A DNA stretch of 64,000 nucleotides from Terana coerulea (GCA_024811115.1 JAKOGH010000776.1:558001-622000), one strand, 5' to 3'; positions 43,284-56,365 are shown, numbered from the stretch's first letter. Translations and numbers: made by a program. Notes: generated by a model from the sequence alone, not told the origin.

Positions 43284-46100
43284 ATGGCGACCCCGGCTGC
43301 CCCAGCGAGGCCAGCGCAAGTTGGCCAGAACAACGACAACCCGTACGGCTCCCTCATCAGCATAGCCAAGGTGCGTTGCGTGCTGCTGTCCAGTGTCTAT
43401 CAAATACGGCCCATAATATTGAAGTTTGATATGGTAGCAAGCGTTCATGGCATGGGCTGTTATGCAACTAGGTGCGTGTCCGTGATACAACACACTAAAG
43501 TGATAGTGCGCTAATTTGAGGATTTTCCGCAGCGAGCAGGATCTTTGCGTCCAAGACGACGCCCCCGACCCCTCCACCGCCCGTGACCACTCCAGGACAA
43601 GTCGCGCCTGGAGTGACCCCCGGATCTCCCGCTCCAGTGCTCGCGCAAGCGTTTCCGGCATGGCCGCTTGGCATCCCCCTCTCCATGCACGTGTACCTCA
43701 CGACATCGAATAACCCCGTCGACGTCTTTTCCGGATCGAGGAAGGGCTCCCAAACTATGTTTGGGAGAACATCACTATGGAGACTGGTCGGATGTGAGGG
43801 TGGCTGAGTACGATGTGAAAATACCTTCTGTGAGTGCTGCGAAGTCTAAAGAGCTGGCACGCTTATCAATGGCTTCAAAAGTCCGTACAACACAACGGCT
43901 CGATGTGGGCGGACGTCTTCCTTACCCGTGATGGTGCAAGCCCAAACCCGTCGAGTCCCAAGTATGACTGGAACTCCGTTCATCATGCTCGGAAATGTGA
44001 GTCCCAGGTCCCTCTTTACAGGGTGCTCATTGCCAATATCCAAGTAGTGCTGACCAGGTACCTGCCGAAGACGAAAGTACGTAAGGTGAAAAGCCTCTTG
44101 GGGTCCAATGACAAAGAAGACGCCGAAGGAGTAGAAGAAGAGGTGCGTCACGTCGGGCTCTTCTTTCATGCGCCGTCGTTCGAACGCCCTCTTAGCCACA
44201 GGCAGATGTCATGGTCTCGCATTGGCATCAGGTACGTCTGCATTTGTTCCATACGAGCATACGGAAGTATTCATGAAACTTCGTATTCAGAATCTCACTT
44301 TGGCTCTCGTGTCTGATGCATCGCCAATTCCTGTTACGCAAATGCCCGCGCCTGTGGCTCAATGTGGGCCGATACAATTCGTTCAGCGCATATAGTCAGC
44401 AGCTAATACGTTAATCCAGACGTAACATTGCTACCGGAGCGCGATGCAACCGGCACGAAGGGATACTATAGACCTGTCATATTCCCTAATGACTTCTGGC
44501 ACATGCGTTCACAGTACATTGAGGTCAATACGACAACGCCCAGCCTTCCATTGCAAATCACCTTCCAGCCAATATCATACTGGAAGTTCCAGATCTTCGC
44601 CACCATGACCCAGAGCTTCGCGGATGCGGCGAAGCAACAGGGTCAGGCCGGTGCCGGCGAGCTGGACGAAATCAAGCGCATGCTCGTCGAGACCAATCCA
44701 TGGTTCCTTGGCCTGACGGCCGCTGTAAGTATTCTACATGTCGTGTAAGTCCAACCGCACCCGGTTAGTTCCGCTGAATACTCAAATGAGATCTAGGTTC
44801 GAGATGCTTGCGTTCAGCTCCGACGTTTCGCACTGGAGAAAGAAGGAGGAGCTCGTAGGAGTCTCAGTTAGGTATGTTCCTCTCAGCGTCCCGTGCATGC
44901 TGCGGTACTCATCTCCCCCTGCACAGAACGGTGCGTCATGTGGAGCAGCCTGGACAAAGCGTCCGCCATCTCATAACTCTCCAATGACAGATCGTCGCCA
45001 ATGTCGTGGTTCAACTCATCATTCTACTCTACCTCATTGACAACAATGAGCAAACAAGCTGGATGATTCTCATGGGCTCCGGAGTTGGAGTACTCATCGA
45101 GGCCTGGAAGGCAAGTTCCATCTTCCCATTCAGGTCCGCTTGCAGCTGAATGCTCGGCCAGATTACCAAAGCCGTGGACATCAAGCTTGTGCAGTCGTCT
45201 CCAGGCTCCGTGTTGCCATACAAAATTGACATCAAAGGTCCGTGTTTTGTCCCCGCTCCGCCCACCTCGGGGCTGACTTCGGCGTGCGCTCGCCAGACAA
45301 GCATGTTTTGAGTGAAGATGAGAAGAAGACACAAGAGTAAGTCGTGATGATCAGGCGGCCTCGTATTTGTCCTGATGTCTGCGCATAGGTACGACAAGCT
45401 AGCGTTCCAATATGTCGCATACGTGACCATCCCTTGTCTCGCCGCGTACACCGTTTACTCGCTGTTGTACGAGACCCATCGGGGATGGTACTCGTTCGTC
45501 ATCTCCACGCTGACGTCCTTCGTCTACATGTTCGGATTCGTACGTCTCCGCGGCTTTCAGGAGATATCTACTTTGTCTGATGAACTACCGTTACCCCGCA
45601 GGCACAACTGGTTCCCCAGCTCATCATCAATTATAAGCTCAAGGTTAGCACGCATTGTATCAGTTCAGATGACCTAAATCAGTGCTGACATGTTGTTCCT
45701 CCAGAGCGTGGCGCACATGCCGATGAAGGCGATGATTTATAAGACCCTGTCAACTGTCGTGGATGATCTATTCGCGTATGTTCTCTGAATTTTACGCGTG
45801 GAACGAGACAAGGGATCTCACGCCGCATACGTATAGGTTCTGCATCAAGATGCCGATTTTGCACAGGCTGGCCTGCTTCCGAGACGACGTTGTGTTCCTG
45901 GTGTTCCTGTATCAGGTAAGCACACGAGCAGCACGCCGACGGCCTTCCATGACTGAATGCTGACTGGTTTCCCCCAGCGCTGGATATACCGGATTGACCC
46001 CAAGCGAGTGAACGAGTACGGTCAGGTGATGGCATCTGACGCCGACGCCGTTGTGGGGAAAGCGGGTGAGAGTGCGAAGGAGACGAAGAAGAACAAGTAG
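43284..46100 (+). CDS. CLPTM1-family multi-pass membrane protein
   Basis: Cleft lip and palate transmembrane protein 1 family; the mammalian CLPTM1L relative is linked to ER glycosyl-PI scrambling. Start MATPAAPARPAQVGQNNDNP. The lumenal domain has PLSMHVYLTTSNNPVDVF, LPNYVWENIT, GDWSDVRVAEYDVKIP, PKYDWNSVHHARK, LTRYLPKTKVRKVKSLLG and GYYRPVIFPNDFWHMRSQYI. Membrane part: NPWFLGLTAAVSILHVVFEM, LAFSSDVSHWRKKEELVGVS, LYLIDNNEQTSWMILMGSGV, EAWKITKAVDIKL, YVAYVTIPCLAAYTVYSLLY, GWYSFVISTLTSFVYMFGFA, LVPQLIINYKLKSVAHMPMK, CIKMPILHRLACFRDDVVFL and YQRWIYRIDPKRVNEYG, ending in a Lys-rich KETKKNK (possible ER-type tail). Two one-base gaps (about 43727-43732 and 43773-43776) break the frame. Confidence 0.9.
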
Positions 46101-46578
46101 GGCGGCGTATCCTCGTCACTACCGATCTATTGTGCAGTGCGGCCGGAACAAGTAATTCTCTCTCTGAACGGCCCCCGTCTGACCTGGGGGCGTGGGCCGT
46201 GCACAGGTGTCGGGTAGCTTCATCGGGATACAGAGGTCGTTTAGACATACCGAGTGCAGCAGTCTGCGACCGAGACAGCCCGCGCGGCGTGCGAAGCTGT
46301 GCAGGCCTGAGGCCTGAGGCGTTGCAGGTGACCGGACACGCAGCAGCGAGGGCTGCGATATCCGGGTCTGCTGCAGAGTGCACTGAGAGATCGCCATATC
46401 CGGATCGGGAGCCCGGCCGTGGTAAAACGCTGGACATTTTCGTGCAGCGGCTTCCGTTTGCAACTCGACTTTATGTAACCGCCAGCCCAGTCTCCTCCGC
46501 CGCCCATCTCGCTCGCCGTCTGGCAACCGTCTACGTACGCTCGCTGCCCGCTGTACTCTCTGGACTAAAGTGCTCGAC
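46101..46578. other. Intergenic before the coiled-coil gene
   Basis: About 480 bases, promoter of the next gene. No gene supported. Confidence 0.45.
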
Positions 46579-49446
46579 ATGGCCGACAGCGGCCCACCGT
46601 CGAGCTACGCCTGTAAATGCCTCAACGTACGGGTGCAGGCCTTGCCTCCGCCGAGTGCCCCTCCGCAGCCCTTGGAGCAAGGCTTCACGCCACTATACGT
46701 CGGCGAGGAAGGCGTCAGCATCGTATGTCACGATGTGCTCTTTATCCAGGCCGAACTCGACTGAGTGTTTCGGCGGGACGTTCTCTCCGATTTCTTCCAT
46801 GCATTTAGACACACATTCAACTTACCCTCCGGAATAAGGGCCCCCGCTCGGAAAGGAGAGCGGGCGAGGCGACGGAGGTTTCACGCAGCGTTTCGCTGAC
46901 GTGTCTCATCTGCGATAACCTAGTTTATCGTATATCGCAAGTTATCTCGCAGGAAGTGGAAAGCGAGGGACCCGTACTACCGACGGATGACTGGGTGGAG
47001 AACGAGGTGTTGAGGAGTGCCACTGGCTGGATAGAGGTCTCTAAGGACGCTCTGGTACGTCCCCAGCATTGCTATTATTCTGTACCTCCAACTTGGGTAG
47101 CAATAAACAAGAAGGGAGCAGACGTGTTTCTAGCATGTCCCCTTCTTGATGACGCGTCCCAAAGCTCGACGAATGCTCTGAGATGATACTTACTCGCGCA
47201 CTTAGACCGGACAAGCTATCCCACAAGCCGAGGCCTCACCGCAATATTCACGAATATTCAAAGTCTTGCTACCTTCGGGTGAGCTCCCTGCACGCAATGA
47301 AGGTCATGCATTTCTGCCCGACATCCCGCCATCAAGCCCACCTGCCCCAGCAATTCCGGCAGTCATTTTACCGCCACTGCCAGAGCTTTTCCCACCGCCT
47401 CCATTCACTCCGACCCACCCCGTGTTCGTGCATTTATCGGCTGTTGCCGCGGCGGAGTCAGAGAAACTACGCACGTCTGCAGAAGCGCACCTGCGGAAGG
47501 TCGTCGAGGACAAAATCGCGGAGATACAGGCGGTCGAGAGCAAACTCAAGAAGGACGTCGAGCAATTGTGGGCGAATTTCAAGGCCGTGCTGGACAAGCT
47601 GGAGGAGAAGGATGGGTCCGACCCGCGGTTGCGCCTCAAAACCAGGCGTAGCAGCAGTCGTGGCCGGGGCACGGCGGCATCTGTTCGGGTGACGGAGTTC
47701 GTCCCCGCCCCCAGTCCCCCGCCGAGAACGCACGGCCGGTCCACCAGTGGCGCACCGCCCTCCGCTTTATCTGCGTCCCTCGCCACGTCGACCCTTCAAG
47801 ACGCCATGCGCCACCGCCAACGTGACCCATCACCCGCTAAGTCCGAGGCGTCGCACACCGCCGGCCGCTCAGACTCGCCCTCGACTGCGTCCTCGCGGAC
47901 GCTGGGTGTGCCGGTCCTCCACGGCGAGGCGGAGATCCGCGAGGCGCACCGGCGCAATATGGACCAGTCGGTCGACGTCGCGACGAGTTTCAAGTACATG
48001 ATGGACCTCACGGCGCACATGGAGACCGCCCGGGTGCCCGGAGCGCGTCGAGGAGGAGCCCGAAGAGGCCGCGGAGGAGGAAGTGCCGAGCCCGAGTACG
48101 AGCGCGGTGCCGCGTGGCCGCTCCCCCAGGAGCGGGCAAGAGCGCTATCAAGAAGCCCAAGCAGAATGGCGAGACGGTTGCCGTTAAGGAGCCGGGCTCG
48201 CCTGTGGGGAACAGTCGAGACCAGAGCCCGCAAAAGGAGCCGACCACGCCAAAGGGCAAGCGGAAGGTCACATTCGACGTCAAGCCTGACGTAGCTATCA
48301 TCGCTCCCCCTCCCGCTCCCGCTCGAAATTCAAAGCCGGACGGACCGGAAGGTATGTTCTCGGTTTGGGATAATTCTTCTACCAAGCGCTGATTTATATT
48401 TCGCCAGAGGAAGTCTTTGACATGGAGAATGAGCCTTTGGGCCAAGACGTGGACACGGCGGGACCAGTTGCGCCTGCTCCCTCTCAGCCCGAGTTACCTG
48501 TGCAGGAGCCTATACGGCTGAACCGCCGACCGACCCGGTATCGATCGACAAGCGGTTCAGGGCTGCCTACAGCTTTGTCGTCCTTGCGCCCGGCGTCCCT
48601 GCCCGCGCCGTCGGCGATGCGCCGGGTTCCGTCTGCACAGGACCAATCGGACGACCGCGCCCGGGTGCAGTCCATTCGCGCACTCGTCGCGTCTCCGACC
48701 CAGGACGCGAAGCGCCGGGACGTGGACGAAGTGCGCGAAGTCGAGCGTGAGGAGGAGAAGGTCACGGACCCCCAGAGAGGCGGAGATCCTGCGCCTCGTC
48801 GCGGCGAGCATGCCCAGCCACAGGAGCGCGTGGAAGAAGGACAGCAGTGCGTGGCGGACGTTTGTGAACAGGCAGAAGATGCAGGACTACGACCGCACGG
48901 CGATCGTCGAGGAGGACGAGACGTCCGGCGCGGAGAGTGCTGCATATTATGATGAGTCTACGGATTCGAGCGGACAAGACGAGGCGGAGTCAAGAGGTGT
49001 GCTTCCTTTGTTGTTCACGGTCATGTCATTTACTCATGGTAATCTGTCAGTGGATAATTGGTCGGGTGGCACTATCATGGCTCAATCCCTACCTATACCC
49101 ATTGGACCATTAGGTTCGGCACGGCAGGCGACGACAAAGCCAGGGGTTGACTCCGACAAAGTTTCTGCAGCTGCCATGCGCCGTGCGTCGTATGCCGAGC
49201 GTGACAGGAAGCGGAACATCGACCCGGGGGCGCTGCTGGACTACGACGACGGGGACGACGACGAGGTGGACGAGGACATCGCCAAGCTCACGGAGGATGG
49301 GGGCGGCAAGTCGATGCAGCTTGCGCTCAACATTCTGCAGAAGCACAGCGAGATACCCGGAGCTGGTGCGTTTTTGCTTTCAAGGCCCTCGCACGACGGT
49401 CATGAGCTAACTCGCCCTTCTAGGCATGTGGCGAAGTCTGGCATAA
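46579..49446 (+). CDS. Conserved hypothetical protein, CxC/CxxC N-terminal domain plus coiled coil
   Basis: Family not identified. ATG at 46579: MADSGPPSSYACKCLNVRVQ, GFTPLYVGEEGVSI, then after an intron IQLTLRNKGPRSERR, VSLTCLICDNLVYRISQVIS and LPTDDWVENEVLRSATGWIE. CKC and CLIC suggest one zinc-binding unit of about 120 residues. A proline stretch (FPPPPFTPTHPVF) leads to a helix EKLRTSAEAHLRKVVEDKIA and VESKLKKDVEQLWANFKAVL, a probable coiled coil. The rest is Ser/Pro/Arg-rich with clusters like KGKRKVTFDVKPDVAI, RREAEILRLVAASMPSHRSA-type text, an acidic IDPGALLDYDDGDDDEVDED and a terminal helix LALNILQKHSEIPGAGMWRS, stop 49446. Three one-base excesses (about 48040, 48134, 48769-48773, all G/C runs) break the frame. 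Looks nuclear; role unknown. Confidence 0.65.
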
Positions 49447-50552
49447 TGCAGATCTGCGAAGCTTGGGCATCTATACCCTACATCCCATCTAATTGTTTAT
49501 ACTCGCCACTGTTGTATCGCATACCACCAAGCTTTCGTGTTGACATTTTCTGCCCTCGAACACGCTGTCTACCACTGAGTACGTGTTTTGTTGTGCCCTC
49601 GTGTACATATGTATCGCTACCCCCGATCTTTCAGTACGCCGCACTGTCGATTTGTGCATTTCTTTGTTGTAGATACTACCTAATAGGCCCCGCCTGTCCT
49701 GCCTGTGGAATGTACCTGTACCCTGTAGCAGTAGTGTCGGTGGAGGCTGAACCAATTGATTATCTTGAACTTCAGGCGTGGCAGATGTCCAGGTCAATTT
49801 ATTCCGCTTGGCGAATCTGAAATCCTCGCCCCTTGCCTTGGGGTGAGTAGAAATCATACTGACACGCACTGAATTGCTGCTACGCTCTGGTTTTGAATTT
49901 CTCCACAACAGTCCAAGGCGCGCCAATGCGGAGGTCACTCCGTAAACGTTGAGCCTCAAGAGGCAGCTGCTGTGAGTTTTGTCCGCGTAATCATGATCAC
50001 CACTCAGACGCCACAAAGCCTTCGCCTCGGAGTCTGCCGGAGTCACTTCCCTTCAGGCTTCAAGCGCCTGGCATCCAGTGTCTGCAGTCCTAGTTTGTCG
50101 CTGACCACCACTCTCGCGAAGTCAATCAGCATGTTTATGAATGAAAGTCACGCACGGAGCTCTATATCGTAGACCTAAACATACATTTCTGAAGGCTTCA
50201 CCGTGTATAAACATAAGTGGGTAACCTGAGATGACCAAGGTGCGCCGGCAAGGGGCTGACTGAGACCTTCCAATATTTTCAATGATGTTACCGACCGTAC
50301 AAAAGTCTATCAGCTCATCGAGACCATCCAGATCTATTGCAGTACAATGAAGCCCGAACGTGATCGTCAAGCTACATCTAGTACACCACAGTACATGCGT
50401 CCATGGTTCACAGTACAGGTCCAGCAGTTCCGGGTATCACAACAAGAAAGCACACATAAACAACAGCACGGCACTCCGCCACCCAGGCGCCCCGCACATC
50501 TACTCTCGAACCTGCGTTCGAGCCCGACTTATCCGAGGAATCCTGGCCTGTG
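49447..50552. other. Convergent intergenic region, coiled-coil gene / GH79
   Basis: About 1.1 kb, AT-richer than the genes; 3' ends of two convergent genes. No supported gene on either strand. Confidence 0.45.
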
Positions 50553-52531
50553 CTATTGGTCTGGCGGGCCGTTCGCCGTCGAGTTGGCGGACGACGAAGG
50601 GGTCCCAGTCACGAACACGACGGCCATGCCGGGCCCGGGGACCTGCACGGTACACCCGCCGGCGCACGAGTACGTCTTGTCCGCCCACTGCGTCGAGGCC
50701 GCGCTCAGGGTCCCGTCGCCGCTGCCGGCGTACGTCTGGTTGCCCCACGAGATGTTCGTCGTCTCGGTCGCCGTCGGCGCGGTGAGGTGCCGCACGAGGA
50801 CGCTGCTCGCCTCTTGCGCGCCGTCGAAGAGCGCCGCAGGGAGCGCAAAGTCCGTCGCCTGCGCGGACGCATTCGCGTAGTTGAACAGCGCAAGGCTCTG
50901 CACTTTGGCAGTTGCGGAGTCGTACACCGCGTACCCGGCATGCACGGCCGCGTAGTCCGTGACGGAGCCGTTGACGTTGAGGTCGACAACTTTGCTGCCG
51001 TTCGCGGCGCCGAGCGCCTCGGTCACGGCGAGCACGGCGTAGAAGTTCGCGTTCGTCGTCCACGCGCCGCCGCCGCCTGCGACCGCGTTCGGCGGGTCGA
51101 AGAGGTTGTACGACACGCCGCGCTCGCGCGTGTGCAGATATGCGCCCGAGTAGCCGACGCTCGCCATCTGCAGCGCGTAATCGGCAGTCCAGAGCGCGAC
51201 GCCGAACATGTTGGATTGCGGTACGCCGCCACAGGATGCGGAGTTCCACTCGTCCATGAGCAGGGGCTTCCGCTGCGCAGACGGCGTGGAGGCAATGATT
51301 TCGAGACCAGGCTGTTGCCACTTGGCTAGGTTGACGGTCTGGGTGTGCGACATGTAATAGTCCAAGTGGTACTCGTAGGAGCCGAAACAGCTGTTGGAAC
51401 GGTCAGACACATGCAATTGAACCGACTATATGCGCTCACTTGTTCTGAGGATAATGCTGAAGCGTGATATATTTCAAGCGGTCCTTGAATTGATCATACC
51501 AACCGGACGTGAGAACGCCATCGAGATTCTGCAGATGTACGTATCAGTACGTTGATTGACACAAACAATCACCACCCGCGTTGTTGATTATGGTCATGAA
51601 CTCATGTTGGTGGCAAACAGCCGCCGAGATGAAACGCGTCTTGTCAATTGAAGCCCAGACGTACCCATGCACAGCAGATGGTGGGGCCGGCAATCTTGTC
51701 GAGGTCCAGAATGTCTCCCTGGGACGTGTTCTTCAAGTTGTTGAACGCTACCCAATAGTCCTGTAAGAATAACGTTTCAAAAGAAGTACGTAGTAGTAAG
51801 GGGAACATAACTTACACCAACGTAGTCGTACACAGTGTAGTTGCTTATCCCTGGTCGGTCACCATGGGAGGTATAGAGATCAGGTTCCTGAGAGTGCGAT
51901 TAGCGGCGAGCTTTCCTTTGCGTATCGTCTCCCCGTACTTACATTCCCAAGTAGGAAAGCGTCCAAATCATCTCCCAGATACTTCTGAGCGTCTCCCGCC
52001 ACCAAAGGTGTGTTGGTATTATTCGGGTCACGCAAGCTGAGGCCTGCAGGAAAGCAACTTGAGCAATAGCCTCACATCACTGTGCTGGAAACCCACCAAT
52101 AAGCCACTCAGCTCCAGCTTTGTCGCTGACGGCCTTCATTACCTCGAAGAGCACCGAACCGTATGATACAGGCTGGTCATTGACATTGGCGTTCGGGTTC
52201 GTAAACTGGATTATTTGCTGCTGGTCCGGAACGTAAGTAGAGCTATCCATCGAGTTGCCCCCTAGCCGCAGCCTCACGGGGCGACCCGAGCTCCGGGAAT
52301 GCATGGCTCCCAGATAGTTCAGCGTGGGCTGAGGTACGGAGGACGTGTCGTTCCCAAAATAATAATTCACGAAGGACAGCTCGATGGAGATGCCCATGAA
52401 GTTCGAAAAGACAGTGGTGACATTGTCGCCTGGGGGCGTAGCGGGTGGGTTGACCTGGACAGCAGCAAGAGCAGAAGCAAAGCACGACGACGCGAGAGCG
52501 AGACGGTAGAGAGCATGACGAAGGGGGCCAT
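50553..52531 (-). CDS. Glycoside hydrolase family 79 (beta-glucuronidase-type)
   Basis: Secreted retaining hydrolase that acts on glucuronic-acid side chains, for example of arabinogalactan proteins. From 52531 the N-terminus reads MAP.. then, once a C is added to the C-run at 52523-52527, a signal peptide LALASSCFASALAAVQ, followed by VTTVFSNFMGISIELSFVNY, PVRLRLGGNSMDSS and DKAGAEWLIGG of the barrel. The nucleophile region is PLLMDEWNSASCGGVPQSNM (Glu of DEWN expected), then GVALWTADYALQMASVGYSG, AYLHTRERGVSYNLFDPPN and the C-terminal beta-sandwich with YAVYDSATAKVQSLALFNYA, SSVLVRHLTAPTATETTNIS, YSCAGGCTVQVPGPGMAVVF; stop 50553. About seven introns. Exact substrate not predictable. Confidence 0.86.
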
Positions 52532-53312
52532 GGTTGCTCGAGGACGGCCTCGAGGTTTATGTACGAAGGCAAGGAGCGACGAGGGCAAACTTCAACGTTG
52601 CCGAAAGACAGGCAGCAGGACGGGAAGGAGGCGACGATGATGGTGTTCATAGCGCTTAGCGCAGTGCCGGAGCCCTTATAGCAATCCAAAGGCTTGGTAC
52701 CGCCAGTGCGGACGTGATTGCCCGTAGCATTCCAAACGTTCCAGTAGCCAAGAGAAGAGCGAGATGATCCGCACACGGCAGCATCTATCTCGATAGTTAG
52801 ATATAACTCTTGCAGGCCTGGCAATATTGTTGTATCAGTGGCAGAGTTAGGGGCGCGCTAAGGTACAAAAACATACCACCGCCACGAGGTCTAGGCATCG
52901 GCGGGCTTTTGGTACATTTAATATCCTGGACAATACCTGTTCTTCGAATTGAGACCTATGCAAGGTTACGGTTTGACTGGAACTGTGTACTCGTGAGATT
53001 AGAACATACCGAACAAGAACAAGAACGTACGAACGCACCTCAGTGACCGACAGAGTGGATGTCCGACAGTAGAAGCAAACACATGTATACAGTGATCGGA
53101 TGGTAGTGCCCGCGCCGGGGATGCCGCCCTGAAGTAATCGAGAGCTCATCGGTTCCGTTTTTATTGTATGAGCGCGCCGCGCGCACGTCGCCCAGTGCTC
53201 ACGTCATGGCCAACAATTCCAGAAATCCACATAGAATTACAAGCAAAAATCCGCACCTATCGTACACCAACAGTATCGTACATCAACAACGCTCACAATC
53301 CGCGACCCCTCT
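52532..53312. other. Intergenic, GH79 promoter side
   Basis: About 780 bases upstream of GH79 and downstream of the AAA gene. No gene supported. Confidence 0.4.
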
Positions 53313-55348
53313 CTAGAACATGAACGAACGCCCGAGCGCGGCAGCCGCCAGCGCCTTGGATCGCATATCCCGCCCGTCCCTCGACGCTGGCTCAGGAAGA
53401 CCATCAGCGGGAACGGGCACGGGCATCTCGCCAGGCATGAAGGCGTGCCGCTCCCGTTGGCCGAAGTTGGCGTCGGTTTGCCAGATGCGGGACTGGTTGA
53501 CAAGACGACTGTCGACCGGGCGCGGCGGGCGTACGCGCGGCTGCGGGAGACCGCCGTTCCACGCGCCGGGCACCTTCACGTCCCGGGTGTGCGTGAACTC
53601 GTCGTCCTTGGTGTTGAGCTGCTTTCTGAGGACTCGGATTTGGTCCTTGATGGCAGTTGGGAAATCGGGCTCTTCGCCATCTTCATAGCCAGCCAAAATG
53701 ACCAGGGTGGACACGCTGGCCAGTAATCAGTACGTGCGGTAAAGAGATGACGACATGTTAATCACAATGCTTCCTTGAGGTAGGCAAAACTGAATTTGTC
53801 GGTCAGCTTCACGAGGTCATCGACGAGGCTGTCGGGGAACTCGATCTTCTTGTTCTTCTTCAGCTTATTTTGCCAGTACTGAATATACAGCTTGCGCTCT
53901 TCCGAGTCGGGGTCTTGGAAATCGCTGAGGAGCAAGTCAGGTAGAGCTCGGAAACATTATATGTGTGGTACTCACAACTTGCGGTCGAATCTGCTGGGTC
54001 GGGAGCTCAGGGCCGGGTCAATACGATCAAGATGATTCGTAGTGCCGATAACCAGCAGGCCGTCGTTGTTCTCCAGGCCGTCAAGCTGGTTTAAGAAGAA
54101 CGAGCGGTTCTGGTTGTTGATGAGAGCATCGAGATCCTCGAGGACCAAGACACAAGGGGCCATGCGTCGGGCGTGGTCGAAGACATCGACCATGGCACCT
54201 TCTTCGCCCTTCCAGCTCCTGAAGGACTTGACGTAAAGAGGGGCGTAGCCTCTGGCATCAGCACCCTTCATGATGGCTTTTCATGCTGATGGTTTTCCCG
54301 TTCCCTGATAAAACCATCGGTTATTTGGAGTTTGTTGTGAACTAATGACACACACCAGGTGGACCATACATAATGATGCCACGCTGTTACAAGCAAGTCA
54401 GCAAGCGGGAATATAACCGAAGGTATGGTCGTCGCACCTTCCACGGAATCTCGAGATCCTTGTATATCTCCTCAGAATCAAAGAAACCAAACACGTCAGT
54501 CTTCAACCTCCTCTTGAACTCATCCTTGAGAATGACGTCTTTCCAGTCGGCCTTCTGCACTTCCTCCCAGAGCTGGTGATTCTTGTTCCAAAAGCCAGAG
54601 TCGAAGACGTATATCTCTTCGTGAAGATCATTGGTCCAGACACCAGCAGCGAAGATCAAGGCCCTGACAGGGTCCTCTGGGCCGTCGTGCACGAGGATTG
54701 ACTGGCTGCGCTCGCCAAAGCCGCTCGAGAACTACGCATAAACATGAATATTCGACAAACGAGATGCGCTAGCGAAGCAATGCTCACCACAAGCGTATAC
54801 AGAATAAAGCTGTAATTCTATGAGCAGCAAATAAGTGGCCGAAATGTAAGAGTAGGGTCGCTAAAAGCACTTACACCCCAGGTGATGCTGAAGGAGCTGA
54901 ACCTGAGCTGATTTATGAGAACTCCCGACGCGTCTCCCATACGACGAGCAAGGGGTAGGAAGATCAGGTTCGAGATGATATCCTCTGGGACAAGCGGCTT
55001 GATTTGAGCTTGGGGAAGCCCATCAAGTCGGCATTGGCAAAAGGAACGACGGCATGCTTGGGATAGATGTCGCGCAGCTTGCGTACACTAGTGGCTCTGT
55101 AAATAATACGCCTTCATGTCGACGAACAGTGCACTCACGCAAAGCCGGTGGGGTCCTGAAACTTGGCAGATCCTATGAACCAGGTTAGAAGCGAAAGACA
55201 GCCTAGTACATGCGCGCTGCGTACCGCGTTCGCCCCAAGGCTCGTACAGGGGATCGTGTCCGTCCTCCTTGGCCCGACTCTGCCGAGGAAACTCGTCCTC
55301 GCAAGTTATAACCACGAAGGGCTCGTTAGTGTCGCGCTTGGTCGGCAT
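53313..55348 (-). CDS. AAA-type ATPase of unknown target
   Basis: Start taken at 55348 (MPTKRDTNEPFVVITCEDEF); an upstream Met at about 55408 lies in another frame and cannot be excluded. N-terminal part: RMGDASGVLINQLRFSSFSI, SQSILVHDGPEDPVRALIFA, TNDLHEEIYVFDSGFWNKNH, WEEVQKADWKDVILKDEFKR. AAA module: [20 protein letters not shown] (Walker A, interrupted by an intron inside GPPG), SFRSWKGEEGAMVDVFDHAR, PCVLVLEDLDALINNQNRSF (Walker B), LDGLENNDGLLVIGTTNHLD (sensor 1) and SSRPSRFDRKL (arginine finger region). A C-terminal lid and a Pro/Arg-rich tail end GRSFMF at 53313. No presequence is evident, so a cytosolic or nuclear AAA is more likely than a BCS1-type mitochondrial one. Confidence 0.85.
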
Positions 55349-55564
55349 GTCTGGCTGTCGTCCTCGTCGTCCAAGACGAGGGTGTGTGCGGGCTGCGCTT
55401 GCCGCATGCCAGGAAGCGAGCGGCTCGGGTGGTGTGACCGTGGGTGTCGGGCGGAGGCTTTAAAGCGTCGACGCGGAGGTGCGTCGGGCGTTTAGTATGC
55501 GGCATCCGCCGGAGATGAGATTTCAGCGTTTGGGCGCCACTGAAGGGGCTCTCCGTCGGTCACC

Positions 55565-56365
55565 ATGTCTTCAACCTCCCGAACCACGACGATCCTCACC
55601 GTCGCGGGCGTAACGGTGCTTGGAGGGGCACTGGCGTATGCAGTCTACTTTGACTACAAGCGCAGAAACGATGTCGAGTTCCGCAAGAAGCTGCGTGAGT
55701 CGTGCTGACGTCTGCGAGCTGCACCCGGACGCTCACTCATTATGCTTCAGGGAAAGACAAAAAGCGGGCAGACAAGGCTGCCTCGAGCGTTGCCTCGAGT
55801 GTAAACGCAGCTAGCTCCGCTGACCGAGCAGAAGATCTGAAGGCTGCGCTGGCCAAAATCCGGGCGGAGGAGATTCCGTCGTCCACCGCAGCGAAAGAAG
55901 CTTACTTCATGGAGCACGCGAGTATGGGAGAGCAGCTTTGCACTCAGGGTGCGCATTGTCAATATGTGTTTCAGGCCTATGTTCTGACCTGTTTGCGCAG
56001 GCCCTGCTGCCGTAGTTCCCGCTGCCGCGGCCTTCTTCAGAGCACTGCGCGTGTACCCTTCACCTGTCGAGCTTCTTATGCTCTATCAATCTTCGCTTCC
56101 TGCCGACGTGTTCGCAGTACGTTTTATGCCTTGTTCTATCTTGTCCGAAGACTGACGTGTCCGTGTCCGTCAGTGCATCATGGAACTTACGAACTTGGAC
56201 GTGAGTGATCCTTCATCCCCAGGGGCTCTAGGTGATGCGGCACAGAATGCCGAGGAGGAGGCAGAAGAGGAAGAGACGAGTCCGGAACGGACTGGTCCGC
56301 CCTCCGAGGCTTCTTCCCAAGAGTGGGACAGGGTCACAGATCCCGGCAGCCAGCCCGGCTTGTAG
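55565..56365 (+). CDS. tom20: TOM20, mitochondrial import receptor subunit (unspliced-exitron isoform)
   Basis: Outer-membrane receptor of the TOM complex that binds presequences. Start MSSTSRTTTILTVAGVTVLG begins the N-terminal membrane anchor (through GALAYAVYFDYKRRNDVEFR). Then RKDKKRADKAA, EDLKAALAKIRAEEIPSSTA, KEAYFMEHASMGEQLCTQGP, ALRVYPSPVELLMLYQSSLP and ADVFACIMELTNLD, the TPR-like presequence groove. An acidic tail (EEEAEEEETSPE, SSQEWDRV) ends at the TAG 56363-56365. Introns at about 55695-55750, 55951-56000 and 56119-56172. The codon after ELTNLD is the first base of a perfect donor GTGAGT (56201), used in the alternative SET isoform annotated next. Confidence 0.88.

Noticed and set aside
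50500..51329. Long plus-strand and second minus-strand frames opposite the GH79 C-terminal domain
   Set aside because: They are shadows of a GC3-rich coding exon; only the annotated frame shows GH79 motifs.
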